A stretch of DNA of 64,000 nt from Desulfobulbaceae bacterium BRH_c16a (lineage in GTDB: Bacteria > Desulfobacterota > Desulfobulbia > Desulfobulbales > Desulfocapsaceae). Under the pieces are notes generated by a model that worked only from the letters and a program-made list of their open reading frames with translations, ran no database searches and was not told the origin of the DNA. Below are positions 25,636 to 34,551 of the stretch, one piece after another; within the stretch, counting starts at the first letter, position 1; the number at the start of each line of letters is the position of its first letter. The position numbers were made by a program, and so were the translations under genes. The stretch lies in assembly GCA_000961725.1 (NCBI GenBank), contig LADS01000069.1, positions 1 through 64,000 of the forward strand, read 5' to 3'.

Positions 25636-26683
25636 TTATCCCCTCAAAGCTGATCCGGGGATCCACAACCACATAACTGAGGTCGGAGAGCAGTCGTGAG
25701 ATCAGACCGATCAAGGTGAAAAAATAGAGTGTCCCGAGCACCACGGGGTAATCCCGGTTCAAAACCGATTCATATGCGAGCAACCCCATCCCCTGAAGGG
25801 AAAAAATCGTTTCAATGAGAAGACTTCCGGTAAAAAAGGAGGCAATAAAATATCCGGGGAAACCGGTGATAATTGGAATGATGCCGTTTCTGAACACGTG
25901 CTTGTACAGGACCTGCTGCTCCGTCAGTCCCTTCGCCCGGGCCGTCAGCACATATTGTTTACGAATTTCCTCAAGAAAGGAGTTCTTGGTAAGCATGGTC
26001 ATGACGGCAAGGCTGCCGACTGCACCGGCGGTAACGGGGAGCACCATATGCCAGAGATAGTCGAGCACTTTCATCGTCAGACTCAGTTCGGCCCAATTAT
26101 CGGATACGAGCCCGCGCAGGGGAAAAATCGACCAGAAACTGCCGCCGCCGAACAAAACCACCAGCACCACCCCAAGGACAAACCCTGGAATAGCGTAACC
26201 GACCAGAATGACAGTGGAAGAGATGACATCAAACCGCGAACCGTCCTTGACCGCCTTTTTAATGCCTAAAGGAATGCAGACTCCATACACTATGATAAAA
26301 CTCCACAGCCCCAGCGACATCGAAACCGGCATCCGCGAAATGACAAGATCGGCGACGCTCCGGTGATAATAATATGAAGTGCCGAAATCAAAGACGAGAT
26401 AGTTTTTCATCATGGTGAAAAACCGTTCAACCGGCGGTCGATCGAAACCGTAGAGCTTTTTCAGTTGTGTTATCTTCTCATCGTCAAGACCCGAATTGCC
26501 ACGATACACGCCGCTCGCTTCCATCCGCACCTCTCCGCCGCCCTTGCTGAATCCCTGGATCTCGGCGATCATCTTCTCGACCGGACCGCCGGGAACGAAC
26601 TGGGTGATGGCAAAGGTGATCAACATCACCCCGAAGAGGGTGGGTATCATCAAAAGAACCCGTTTAAGAATATAAAGTGGCAT
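25628..26683 (-). CDS. yejB: Oligopeptide ABC transporter permease, YejB-like
   Basis: From ATG 26683 the product has 351 residues and begins MPLYILKRVLLMIPTLFGVMLITFAITQFVPGGPVE, the DppB/OppB/YejB start. The large loop KKLYGFDRPPVERFFTMMKNYLVFDFGTSYYYH and ARAKGLTEQQVLYKHVFRNGIIP (EAA loop) follow. GGAGG precedes the ATG, so an upstream extension is rejected. It is the first gene of the leftward unit yejB-yejE-mlaE-mlaF-mlaD-mlaC-cNMP. Confidence 0.92.
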   Translation of the reverse strand: MPLYILKRVLLMIPTLFGVMLITFAITQFVPGGPVEKMIAEIQGFSKGGGEVRMEASGVYRGNSGLDDEKITQLKKLYGFDRPPVERFFTMMKNYLVFDFGTSYYYHRSVADLVISRMPVSMSLGLWSFIIVYGVCIPLGIKKAVKDGSRFDVISSTVILVGYAIPGFVLGVVLVVLFGGGSFWSIFPLRGLVSDNWAELSLTMKVLDYLWHMVLPVTAGAVGSLAVMTMLTKNSFLEEIRKQYVLTARAKGLTEQQVLYKHVFRNGIIPIITGFPGYFIASFFTGSLLIETIFSLQGMGLLAYESVLNRDYPVVLGTLYFFTLIGLISRLLSDLSYVVVDPRISFEGING

Positions 26684-26886
26684 TGCCCCCTCCAAACAGA
26701 TGACATGTATCTTGCTGCGGTTTACCTGACAATAATACGGATATCGGCGCAAATAAACACCTTAAAAGAAGAATATCTCTTGTTTTTTCTTTTCCATTGT
26801 GTCTTTTTATGCCATGGATCCACGAAGAAGAGTGGAAGCCATACGATGCTATTCCGCCAACATTATAAATCCAAACAATCGATACC

Positions 26887-28020
26887 ATGGAACAACTCAA
26901 CACTCTTATTCAAACCGAGGCAGAACTGGAGATTCTTGTACGCAGGGCAAAACAAACGGATGCTGTCGCACTGGATACCGAGTTTGTTTGGGAGCGTACC
27001 TACTATCCACAGCTTGGCCTCATTCAAATAGCGTTGTCGGATGAAAACTGTTATCTGATCGATCCCATCGCCATAAAAAATCTCAAGGCACTCGGCCAGC
27101 TGCTCTCCGATCGGGGCGTTGTCAAGATTCTCCACGATGCCCCTCAGGATCTGGCTATTCTGCAGAGAGCCACCGGGGCTACGCCTCAGAACATTTTCGA
27201 TACGAGGCTGGCCGCAGGCTTTTCCAACCTGCCTGCGACTCTTTCCCTGGGCAACCTGGTGAAAGAGCTTCTCGACATCGATCTGGCCAAGGAGGAAACC
27301 CGTACCAACTGGCTGCAACGTCCATTAACCGAAGAACAAGTCAGCTATGCTCTCGACGATGTGCGTTATCTGCGGGCCGTACGGGTTCTTCTGCTTTCCC
27401 GGATCATCGGACCGAAAATCAAGTCCTGGCTGCAGGAGGACCTGAACCTTCTGAATAATCCCGCCACCTACTCGGGCACCCCAGCCGACGAAAGATATCT
27501 GAGAATCCGCAACAATGGCACCCTCGATCGTTCAGGCCTGGCAATCCTCATGAACCTGACAACCTGGCGCGATGGCATGGCCAGAAAATTGGACCGCCCT
27601 CGAGGACATATCGTCAAGGACACGGTCCTTCTTGAACTAGCGAGAAAAAAACCAATATCGCTGCCTGAACTCAAGAACGGACTCGAAATTTCAGAAAACG
27701 CCGTCAACAAATACGGCGATAACATTATTGAAGTCATCGAAACGACTCTCAAGCAGCCTGAGGACAGTTTTCCGGCGCTTCAACGCCCGGCACGGCTCAG
27801 CGCAACCGATCGTGAATCCTTGGAAAAACTCAACAAGCTGATCACTCTCAAAGCCGATCTGCTCGGCATTGCGCCGGGCCTGGTCGGCAATACCTCCGAG
27901 CTTAAAATGCTCGTCAAAATGCTTCATTCCAAAAAAACTCATGAAGTAAAACAGCTGCGACAGACCGAGGGCTGGAGAAAATGTTTCCTTGAAGATTTTT
28001 TCAGACAGAGCCGAATATAG
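26887..28020 (+). CDS. rnd: Ribonuclease D
   Basis: The 377-residue protein has the length of E. coli RNase D. The DEDDy exonuclease motifs are visible: LDTEFVWERTYYP, ILHDAPQDLAIL and YALDDVRYL. HRDC-type helical domains follow from about residue 210 (RSGLAILMNLTTWRDGMARKLDRPRGHIV). RNase D trims 3' ends of tRNA precursors and other structured RNAs. It is divergent from yejB with a 200-bp gap; no strong ribosome-binding site is visible before the ATG. Confidence 0.95.
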   Translation: MEQLNTLIQTEAELEILVRRAKQTDAVALDTEFVWERTYYPQLGLIQIALSDENCYLIDPIAIKNLKALGQLLSDRGVVKILHDAPQDLAILQRATGATPQNIFDTRLAAGFSNLPATLSLGNLVKELLDIDLAKEETRTNWLQRPLTEEQVSYALDDVRYLRAVRVLLLSRIIGPKIKSWLQEDLNLLNNPATYSGTPADERYLRIRNNGTLDRSGLAILMNLTTWRDGMARKLDRPRGHIVKDTVLLELARKKPISLPELKNGLEISENAVNKYGDNIIEVIETTLKQPEDSFPALQRPARLSATDRESLEKLNKLITLKADLLGIAPGLVGNTSELKMLVKMLHSKKTHEVKQLRQTEGWRKCFLEDFFRQSRI

Positions 28021-28118
28021 TGATTATCTCGTCTTGCATGGGGATGTTGACTCTTTACTGTCTTTCTTGTACGGAATGAGGAGATTGTTATATTATTCAG
28101 GCTGAGGATGAAAACAAA

Positions 28119-28613
28119 ATGAAACTCCCTAATTCTATAGTTTTTTATATAGTTATCTCGGTAACAGGAATTTTCTTGTTGTCGCTTGTGGCCGAAAGCG
28201 CAGAATCGGCTTCCTACACGGGCTGGGAAAAGGATTCTGCCTACAACAGCCTTTACAACTACAAAGAAAGAGACTCCTTCAAGGGAAAAGTGGTGAAGTT
28301 CACCAAGGTAACCCCTCTTCCCGGAATGGCGCCGGGAACGGCATTGGTTTTTGATGAGGGTGGCGATGAAATTCTCGTTCATATATGCCCTTGGGACTAT
28401 GCCGACCCGGAAAAAACCGGCATTAGAAAAGATATCAAAACGAAAATTTCCGGCAGCTGGGCCACAATAGAGGGAGAGGATGTTTTTATGGCTGCAAAAA
28501 TCAAGCAGGGGGAAAATTTCGAATTCAAGGTTCGCCTGACAAAAGACGGTACCCCGTTCTGGACCATGAGCCCTGAAGAACTGGCCAAAGAGACCAGTTC
28601 TTCGAAGGAGTAA
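28119..28613 (+). CDS. Exported small OB-fold-like protein of unknown function
   Basis: The 164-residue product has an N-terminal hydrophobic segment (about 7-27) ending AESAESASY, a probable signal peptide. The mature part resembles small secreted OB-fold proteins: DEILVHICPWDYAD, then DIKTKISGSWATIEGEDVFMAAKIKQGENFEFKVRLTKDGTPFW. I do not recognise a named family with confidence. GAGG lies eleven bases before the ATG. It is encoded alone after rnd and probably acts in the periplasm. Confidence 0.7.
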   Translation: MKLPNSIVFYIVISVTGIFLLSLVAESAESASYTGWEKDSAYNSLYNYKERDSFKGKVVKFTKVTPLPGMAPGTALVFDEGGDEILVHICPWDYADPEKTGIRKDIKTKISGSWATIEGEDVFMAAKIKQGENFEFKVRLTKDGTPFWTMSPEELAKETSSSKE

Positions 28614-29140
28614 GCCGCAGTCTCTTCCCCATTTCCTGCCTCTCTGTTTTCTGTTCAAATCGTCGAAATTTTGTAAGCGTTCAGCTATCAGCTTTCAGCA
28701 AGAAGCAACTGATTGAGTGATAACTGAGGTCTCACGCGAAGACGCGAAGGCGCGAAGTTATGTATTTGAAAGCCGGATTCGGTACTTCCGTCTGATCTCT
28801 TTTCGATGTCTTCAAAACCCGCATTTTCTGCCATCTTCGCTTCTTCGCGCCTTCGCGTGAGCCTCTTTAAGTCTTCAGATTTGCACCACGAAGCCGAGAA
28901 GCCGCAAGATCTTCATGAGTGTTGGAGTGTCTGGGCTCTGTTGGTCATTTTTGAATGTGGTGAACGGTTCCGAAATTTGTCCATCGCGTCCCCCCTTTCA
29001 CCAAGACGCAAAACCTTTTTTCACACTTATGATTACTTCCTGCTAAGGATAGGATATATATATTCATTCGGAGTAGGGATTTTCATCCCTGACAGGAATC
29101 AAGAGACCTTCATTATCTTACTTTGAGATGAGGAGAAATC
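28614..29140. repeat. 527-bp intergenic region with dispersed inverted repeats
   Basis: No gene is supported. A GCGAAGACGCGAAGG-type repeat stands at about 28729-28757, and its inverted, imperfect copy at 28838-28866, about 80 bp apart. Also present are a CAGCTATCAGCTTTCAGC string near 28683 and a CACCACGAAGCC string near 28888, both recalled as decayed dispersed repeats of many environmental bacterial genomes. The final 100 bp before 29141 presumably contain the malonyl-CoA decarboxylase promoter. Confidence 0.6.
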
Positions 29141-30538
29141 ATGTTTGATCGAGATCAACCCCTGTGGGACAAGACATTGCGCCGTATTCGTCTTATCTGG
29201 CCGCTTGGCGATCAGGCCGCCTTAAAACATTCGATCGAGGCCAACCTGCCGAACGGCGATCTGCAGAAATTACGGGAACGTATTAATGCCTGCCTCGAGG
29301 GACGAGGCGGGGAAGTCTCGGCCCGTACCCGCGCTGCCGAGCTTGGCGAAACATACCTGATTCTCAACAGTGAAGGGAGAAAACGCTTTCTTGAACTGCT
29401 CGCCAGGGACTTTGATGCGGATAATCAGGCAATTGAAGATATCATTGCCAGACGTCTGCAATGCACCGACCCCGAAGAGCGCAGGCATTTGAATCTCGAA
29501 CTGCGCAACACGCTCGTCCCTCCCCGGACAACACTCCTCAGGCAGTTCAACGGACTCGAGGAAGGGGTGAAATTTTTGGTCGATCTGCGGGCTGAACTCC
29601 TGCCTCTTGCCGCAAAAGACCCGGCGCTCAAGGCTCTCGACCAGGATATCCACCGGCTGCTCTGCTCCTGGTTTGATGTCGGCTTTCTGGATCTGCAGCG
29701 AATTACCTGGGAGACCCCGGCAGCGATTCTTGAAAAACTGATCAAATATGAAGCCGTTCATGCGATCCGGTCATGGGAGGATCTCAAAAACCGGCTGCGG
29801 GAAGATAGACGCTGCTTTGCCTACTTCCATCCGAGAATGCCGCATGAACCGTTGATTTTTGTCGAAGTCGCTCTGGTCAACGGCATATCATCGAATATTG
29901 CCGAATTGCTGGATGAAACAAAACCGATGATACATCCCGGCACGGCCGATACGGCAATTTTTTATTCTATTTCGAATTGCCAGACCGGGCTTGCCGGAGT
30001 GGCCTTCGGTAACTTCCTTATCAAAAACGTGGTGAAAGATCTCATCGCCAAGCACCCCAATTTAAAAACATTCTGCACCCTTTCGCCCATTCCCGGATTT
30101 CTCGCCTACCTGCAGAATCACCGGGATGAGATCGACTTCACAGCCAGGGAATTGAAGATTTTACATGATTTCGCCGGGGAAAAAGACGTGCACGAGTATT
30201 TCTTCGAAACAGTCGGTAATTTGAGCGAGTATCTGGAGGAGAACAAGGACATGGCTCTCAAGCCGATCCTTCTCCGGCTTTGCAGCCAGTACCTGTTGTC
30301 GAAGAAAAGAGGCAAACAGGCTCATGACCGGGTGAGCCACTTCCATCTGTCAAACGGCGCCAAAATCGAACGGATCAACTGGGCTGCGGATTTATCGGCG
30401 AGGGGACTCAGTCAATCGGCCGGAATAATGGTGAATTACCGTTACGTTCTCTCCAACATAGAAAAAAACCATGAAAACTATTCGGATCACGGCGAAATAG
30501 CGGTTTCGCCGGCAGTGAGCAAGCTCGCCAGATCCTGA
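29141..30538 (+). CDS. mlyD-like: Malonyl-CoA decarboxylase
   Basis: The 465-residue protein matches malonyl-CoA decarboxylase over its length: an N-terminal helical domain to about 170, then the GNAT-like catalytic domain. Key segments are CFAYFHPRMPHEPLIFVEVALVN, FYSISNCQTGLAGVAFGNFLIK and FCTLSPIPGF, with the catalytic histidine expected in RVSHFHLSNGA near 393 and a family-typical end SAGIMVNYRYVL. It converts malonyl-CoA to acetyl-CoA and CO2. GAGGAG precedes the ATG. It stands alone, convergent with acuB. A possible role is removal of malonyl-CoA made as a side product by the carboxyltransferases encoded further right. Confidence 0.95.
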   Translation: MFDRDQPLWDKTLRRIRLIWPLGDQAALKHSIEANLPNGDLQKLRERINACLEGRGGEVSARTRAAELGETYLILNSEGRKRFLELLARDFDADNQAIEDIIARRLQCTDPEERRHLNLELRNTLVPPRTTLLRQFNGLEEGVKFLVDLRAELLPLAAKDPALKALDQDIHRLLCSWFDVGFLDLQRITWETPAAILEKLIKYEAVHAIRSWEDLKNRLREDRRCFAYFHPRMPHEPLIFVEVALVNGISSNIAELLDETKPMIHPGTADTAIFYSISNCQTGLAGVAFGNFLIKNVVKDLIAKHPNLKTFCTLSPIPGFLAYLQNHRDEIDFTARELKILHDFAGEKDVHEYFFETVGNLSEYLEENKDMALKPILLRLCSQYLLSKKRGKQAHDRVSHFHLSNGAKIERINWAADLSARGLSQSAGIMVNYRYVLSNIEKNHENYSDHGEIAVSPAVSKLARS

Positions 30539-30540
30539 AA

Positions 30541-30583
30541 AAAACCGAACCGCCGCCATTGTGCCTGGTGGCGGACCGGTTTT
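30541..30583. terminator. Bidirectional terminator between mlyD-like and acuB-like genes
   Basis: An 18-base stem (30541-30558 with 30566-30583) with three mismatches, flanked by A-rich sequence on the left and TTTT on the right, lies between two convergent stop codons. Confidence 0.8.
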
Positions 30584-30602
30584 ATAAACAGGATACAGTA
30601 TG

Positions 30603-31277
30603 CTATATTTTTGGAAGCTGCTCCAGATACCATTTCATCGGATCGATAATCTCAAAGCCGACCTCGAGCAGTTTCTTTTTTACATTGATGACATTATTGG
30701 TCAGCAGATAAGGAAAAATCGCTCTTTTCTCCTCATCCCAGAACCGTGCCACCAGCACACTGCCAAGGGATATCTTCTCTTCGGTGATGATGTCGACGAT
30801 TTTCTTCATCTGCCCCCGCTGTTCTTTCACTACGATACAGAGCAGCGTTCCCGGTTCATCGATGTTCATGATATTTACAAACGCGGTAAGGAGATCGCGA
30901 GTCGATAAAATGCCCTTTAAATACCCCTCTTCGTCGACTACCGGCAGAGCCCCCACCTTTTTTTTCTGCATTACCAGTAAAGAATCCTGGATGGTATAAT
31001 AGGCCTTGATCGTCATGGGATTCTTCGTCATGATATCCCCGATCGGATAATTCATGATCTTTGCAAGAGTCAATTCATAATCGGTTTTCTTCAGCAAGGT
31101 GGATGGCATGGCGTCACGTACGTCGCGATCCGTCACAATACCGATAAGTTTGCCCGCCGCATCGACCACCGGCAGGTGACGGATGTTCTTTTCCGTCATC
31201 ATTGTCCTGGCCTCGAATATAGTTACATCTGGACCAGCCGTAATCAGTTCTTTGGACATTCTACCACTTACAAACAT
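30603..31277 (-). CDS. acuB-like: CBS-ACT domain protein, AcuB-like
   Basis: The 224-residue protein has two CBS motifs, about 1-60 (RHLPVVDAAGKLIGIVTDRDVRDA) and 75-135 (GALPVVDEEGYLKGILSTRDLLTAFV), then an ACT-like C-terminal part beginning LLCIVVKEQRGQMKKIVDII. This architecture is that of AcuB in the Bacillus acuABC operon, which controls acetyl-CoA synthetase. The acuC-like gene lies 66 bp upstream on the same strand. Nucleotide or ligand binding is known for CBS domains; the ligand here is unknown. Confidence 0.85.
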   Translation of the reverse strand: MFVSGRMSKELITAGPDVTIFEARTMMTEKNIRHLPVVDAAGKLIGIVTDRDVRDAMPSTLLKKTDYELTLAKIMNYPIGDIMTKNPMTIKAYYTIQDSLLVMQKKKVGALPVVDEEGYLKGILSTRDLLTAFVNIMNIDEPGTLLCIVVKEQRGQMKKIVDIITEEKISLGSVLVARFWDEEKRAIFPYLLTNNVINVKKKLLEVGFEIIDPMKWYLEQLPKI

Positions 31278-31343
31278 AGGACCTCCGGAAATTCATTTTT
31301 TTACCAGCGTGGATACGGGAAACGGCCGATCATGGTGACCATG

Positions 31344-32297
31344 TCACTTCATATCCGCCAGAATCCTGATATGGTTCTCAACCAAAAGCGGCAATACATC
31401 AAGATTATATCCGCCCTCAAGGACGGAAACGACCCGACCTCCGGCAAAGCGATTCACCAGATTGACGATCACTTCGGAGATGAAATCATAACCATCGGTG
31501 GATAAATTCGTCCCGGACATCAGATCGCTCTGATGTGCGTCGAATCCTGCCGAAAGGATAATAAATTCTGGTTGAAATTTTTTGAAGGCAGGAACAAGAT
31601 CCTGCATGATCAACCGCCGGTACTCCTCATCTCCCCTGCCGGGCAAGACGGGTGAATTGACTGTAAACCCTTCGCCTTCGGCGATCCCGAGTTCAAAGTC
31701 ACGGCCGGTCCCAGGATAGGCGAAGGAGGGGTGCTCGTGGATCGAATAATAAAACACTGTAGGATCACGGTCGAAAATATGTTGCGTGCCATTACCGTGA
31801 TGGACATCGAAATCGATAATACCAATCCTTGATATGCCATGTTCCTTCTGCAGATACCGTGCGCCGATTGCGACGTTATTGAAATAACAAAACCCCATGG
31901 GCTGATCCATTTCGGCATGATGCCCGGGAGGGCGTACTGCGCAAAAAGCGTTATCCACTTCGCCCTTCATTACTGCGTCGATCGCCTTCAATACACCACC
32001 CACCGCAAGAAATGCCACATCGTATGTATCGCGGCAAATAGCGTTATCGGGATGCTCGAATTCGTTCAAACCATACATGCAGGCTTCATCGAATTTCATG
32101 ATATAGCGAATGGAGTGAACCGATTCGATCCATCGCTGGTTCGCCCTTTCGGCCGGGATGCGGATCAGTTTTTCGAGCATGCCGGATTCGGTCAGCCTTT
32201 TGTATATCGCTATCAACCTCTCTGGAGACTCCGGATGATACCCTCCCGTGTCGTGCAGCAGATATTTCTCATCGTACACAAAACCTGTTTTTTTCAT
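31344..32297 (-). CDS. acuC-like: Histone-deacetylase-family protein, AcuC-like
   Basis: The 317-residue enzyme shows the zinc deacetylase motifs: AVRPPGHHAE (charge-relay histidines), GFCYFNNVAIGARYL, IDFDVHHGNGTQHIF and SAGFDAHQSD (zinc ligands), and LEGGYNLDVLP. AcuC removes acetyl groups from acetylated acetyl-CoA synthetase in Bacillus. The pairing with an AcuB-like gene supports the same use here, for Acs at 60.6 kb or PrpE at 50.6 kb. Polyamine deacetylase activity is an alternative. Confidence 0.9.
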   Translation of the reverse strand: MKKTGFVYDEKYLLHDTGGYHPESPERLIAIYKRLTESGMLEKLIRIPAERANQRWIESVHSIRYIMKFDEACMYGLNEFEHPDNAICRDTYDVAFLAVGGVLKAIDAVMKGEVDNAFCAVRPPGHHAEMDQPMGFCYFNNVAIGARYLQKEHGISRIGIIDFDVHHGNGTQHIFDRDPTVFYYSIHEHPSFAYPGTGRDFELGIAEGEGFTVNSPVLPGRGDEEYRRLIMQDLVPAFKKFQPEFIILSAGFDAHQSDLMSGTNLSTDGYDFISEVIVNLVNRFAGGRVVSVLEGGYNLDVLPLLVENHIRILADMK

Positions 32298-32389
32298 AAG
32301 CGTTTTCCCGTTTCTCAGATTAAATCAACGGAGCCTCATTGCCCCTCTCATCGGTGTACTATTAAGAAATTTCAAGATCGGGAAGTGAG

Positions 32390-33388
32390 TTATTGTTCCA
32401 GCCTGACAATCACCCGACCCACCTGTCCTCCCTTCAGAATCAGTTCAATCTCTTTTTCCAATCCCTCCAAAGATACCTCTCTACCCAGATCGTTCAGCAT
32501 TTCGGGTTTCCATTCGGTGGCGAGCTTATTCCAAATCAGTGTACGATGGGCCATCGGACAGTTCTGGGAATCTATGCCAACCAGAGATACGCCACGCAGG
32601 ATGAAGGGAAAAACATTGATGGGAAGTTCGGGGGAAGCGACATTGCCGCAGCAGGTGACTACGCCCTGCAGATCGGTCGACTTGATGGCGGTTGCCAGGA
32701 TCTCCCCGCCTACCGTATCGACCACTCCGGCCCAGACACCTTTTAAAAGAGGTCTCCCGCTCCCTTCCGTAGCCTCTGCACGCGTCAGGATTCTGGCAGC
32801 GCCCAATCTGGTAAGAAACTCCACCGCTTCCGGCTTGCCGCTGACGGCCGCAACCGAATAGCCCAGCCTGGCAAGGATCGCCAGGGCCAGACTGCCGACT
32901 CCGCCCGTTGCTCCCGTCACCAGAACCTGACCGTCGCCGGGCTGAACACTCCGGGTCAGGGCAAAAACCGACATTGCCGCGGTGAAGCCTGCCGTTCCAA
33001 AAATCATGCTTTCCCTGAGGCCGAGTCCGGCAGGCAACGGCACCACCCACCCTGCCGGAACCCTGATATATTCGGCAAAACCGCCGGAAGTGTTCATGCC
33101 CAGGTCATAACTGGTCACTATCACTTTGTCGCCTGGGTGAAACGATGCGCTGCTGCTCTTTTCGACTGTTCCTGCCGCATCTATTCCAGGGGTATGAGGA
33201 TAATTTTTCGTCACGCCACGATTACCGCTGGCGGAAAGGGCGTCCTTATAGTTAAGCGATGACCAGGATACTTTCACCAAAACCTCGCCATCCGGCAACT
33301 GATCGACACGTTTTTCCACGATCCTGCGAGAAAAGGACTTTTCGCCTTTCTCCTCAACCACCATTGCTCTAAAGGTTTTTTCCGTCAT
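32390..33388 (-). CDS. acuI: Acryloyl-CoA reductase/YhdH-family oxidoreductase
   Basis: The 332-residue medium-chain reductase is of the YhdH/AcuI group: SWSSLNYKDALSASG, HTPGIDAAGTV, GTAGFTAAMSV, VTGATGGVGSLA for NADPH binding, and CGNVASPELPINVFPFILRGVSLVGIDS, diagnostic of this group. Characterised AcuI enzymes reduce acryloyl-CoA to propionyl-CoA with NADPH. That fits the propionate island beginning 450 bp away on the other strand. No catalytic zinc site is present, as expected. A general quinone reductase is the alternative. Confidence 0.88.
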   Translation of the reverse strand: MTEKTFRAMVVEEKGEKSFSRRIVEKRVDQLPDGEVLVKVSWSSLNYKDALSASGNRGVTKNYPHTPGIDAAGTVEKSSSASFHPGDKVIVTSYDLGMNTSGGFAEYIRVPAGWVVPLPAGLGLRESMIFGTAGFTAAMSVFALTRSVQPGDGQVLVTGATGGVGSLALAILARLGYSVAAVSGKPEAVEFLTRLGAARILTRAEATEGSGRPLLKGVWAGVVDTVGGEILATAIKSTDLQGVVTCCGNVASPELPINVFPFILRGVSLVGIDSQNCPMAHRTLIWNKLATEWKPEMLNDLGREVSLEGLEKEIELILKGGQVGRVIVRLEQ

Positions 33389-33832
33389 AGCGCCTCCGTC
33401 ACAGTTTTTTCCCGTTTTCCGAGATCACCGCGACTCACAGTTGCGGTTGATTCTCTCCCTTTTGCACCGGGATACCAGCATTTAACCTAGCACCTTTTCG
33501 ATACAACTTTCAATCTGTTTTTCCGCTGCTCTTTCGGCGAAACAGCGTTCCGCTTGAAATGTGCAACCTCTGCCCCCAACTCTTTTCGATTATTTCCTCT
33601 TGACAAACAAATCGGATTCACATTAAATGGCTGTGTAACAATGTTACTCCTTTCCGGCATGCATTGTCGATGTATTCGATAGATTCCAAATTTTTTCAAT
33701 ACGTTGCAAACAATAACATTTTGCAATAATAACAATACGATCAGTCTAATTTTGATATCAATAAATAATCATTCACAAGATTATTTAAATTAATTCAAAA
33801 CATTAACAGATTCTGCAAAGAGTTACAAACCC
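33389..33832. promoter_or_regulatory. AT-rich divergent intergenic region
   Basis: The 444-bp gap between acuI (leftward) and the first tetR (rightward) contains no supported ORF. It carries the operator-like dyad at 33635 and several looser AATAACA/TAACAAT strings at about 33705-33735, and becomes strongly AT-rich before the tetR start. Confidence 0.5.
33635..33647. promoter_or_regulatory. Operator-like dyad GTAAC-AAT-GTTAC
   Basis: A perfect 5-3-5 inverted repeat, within TGTGTAACAATGTTAC, lies 186 bp before the first tetR start. Almost the same sequence recurs before the second tetR (38395) and before prpE (52580). The likely binders are the two paralogous TetR proteins. Confidence 0.65.
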
Positions 33833-34480
33833 ATGGCAGGAAATTCGGTAACAATGTTAGAGGAACTCAACCCGGAAGTACAGAAGCGACTTGAAGCGGC
33901 AGTGATGGAAATATTCTCCACCTCGGATTTCCACAAAGCCAGCATACGTGATATCGCCGACAAGGCAGGTGTTAGTTTTACTACTATTTACAAACACTTC
34001 GGCAGCAAGGAGCGGCTTCTTTTCGCTTTTGTCAATATCTGGATGAGCGACCTCACCGACCGTATCGAGGACCATCTCAAGGGGATCGAAGATCTCAAGG
34101 AAAAACTCAGAAAAGTGTTCTGGCTTCATCTAGACTACTATGAACGCCACGAAGAACTCGGGCGCATCCTTTTCATGACCCTTCCCATGAAGACCTGGAT
34201 GGCCGACTCGACCTTCGACCAGAAAAGAAGAGTCAGCCTGATCATTGAAGTATTCAGAAAAGGTCAGCAGCAGGGCATTATAAATCCACATGTCAGGCCC
34301 GGCAATCTGCTCGATTTCATGCTCGGCTTCATCCAACGCACCTTTTTCATGTGGATCATTCGAGGCAAGCAGGGAAGTCTTGCCGAGGAAGCCAACGCCC
34401 TTTTCGAGATGGTCTGGCAAGGCATGGTCAATCCTGCCATTATTCACTATACATACCCGAACCAAACCGAAGATTCCTGA
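33833..34480 (+). CDS. TetR/AcrR-family transcriptional regulator (copy 1)
   Basis: The 215-residue protein has an N-terminal TetR HTH: ASIRDIADKAGVSFTTIYKHFGSKERLLFAF, with the recognition helix SFTTIYKHF. The ligand domain is conserved with the paralogue at 38557, including KLRKVFWLHLDYYERHEELGRILFMTLPMKTWMAD, about 70 percent identical by eye. It heads the methylmalonyl-CoA decarboxylase genes (72 bp to mmdA), so autoregulation with the operon is likely. The ligand might be an acyl-CoA of the pathway; that is inference. ATG 33833 is chosen; M7 is an alternative. Confidence 0.9.
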   Translation: MAGNSVTMLEELNPEVQKRLEAAVMEIFSTSDFHKASIRDIADKAGVSFTTIYKHFGSKERLLFAFVNIWMSDLTDRIEDHLKGIEDLKEKLRKVFWLHLDYYERHEELGRILFMTLPMKTWMADSTFDQKRRVSLIIEVFRKGQQQGIINPHVRPGNLLDFMLGFIQRTFFMWIIRGKQGSLAEEANALFEMVWQGMVNPAIIHYTYPNQTEDS

Positions 34481-34551
34481 AGCCGACAGAATCTTTAATA
34501 GCTCCAAGCTCAACAGGTACGATCAGATCAATATCAATCGAGGAGTTACAC

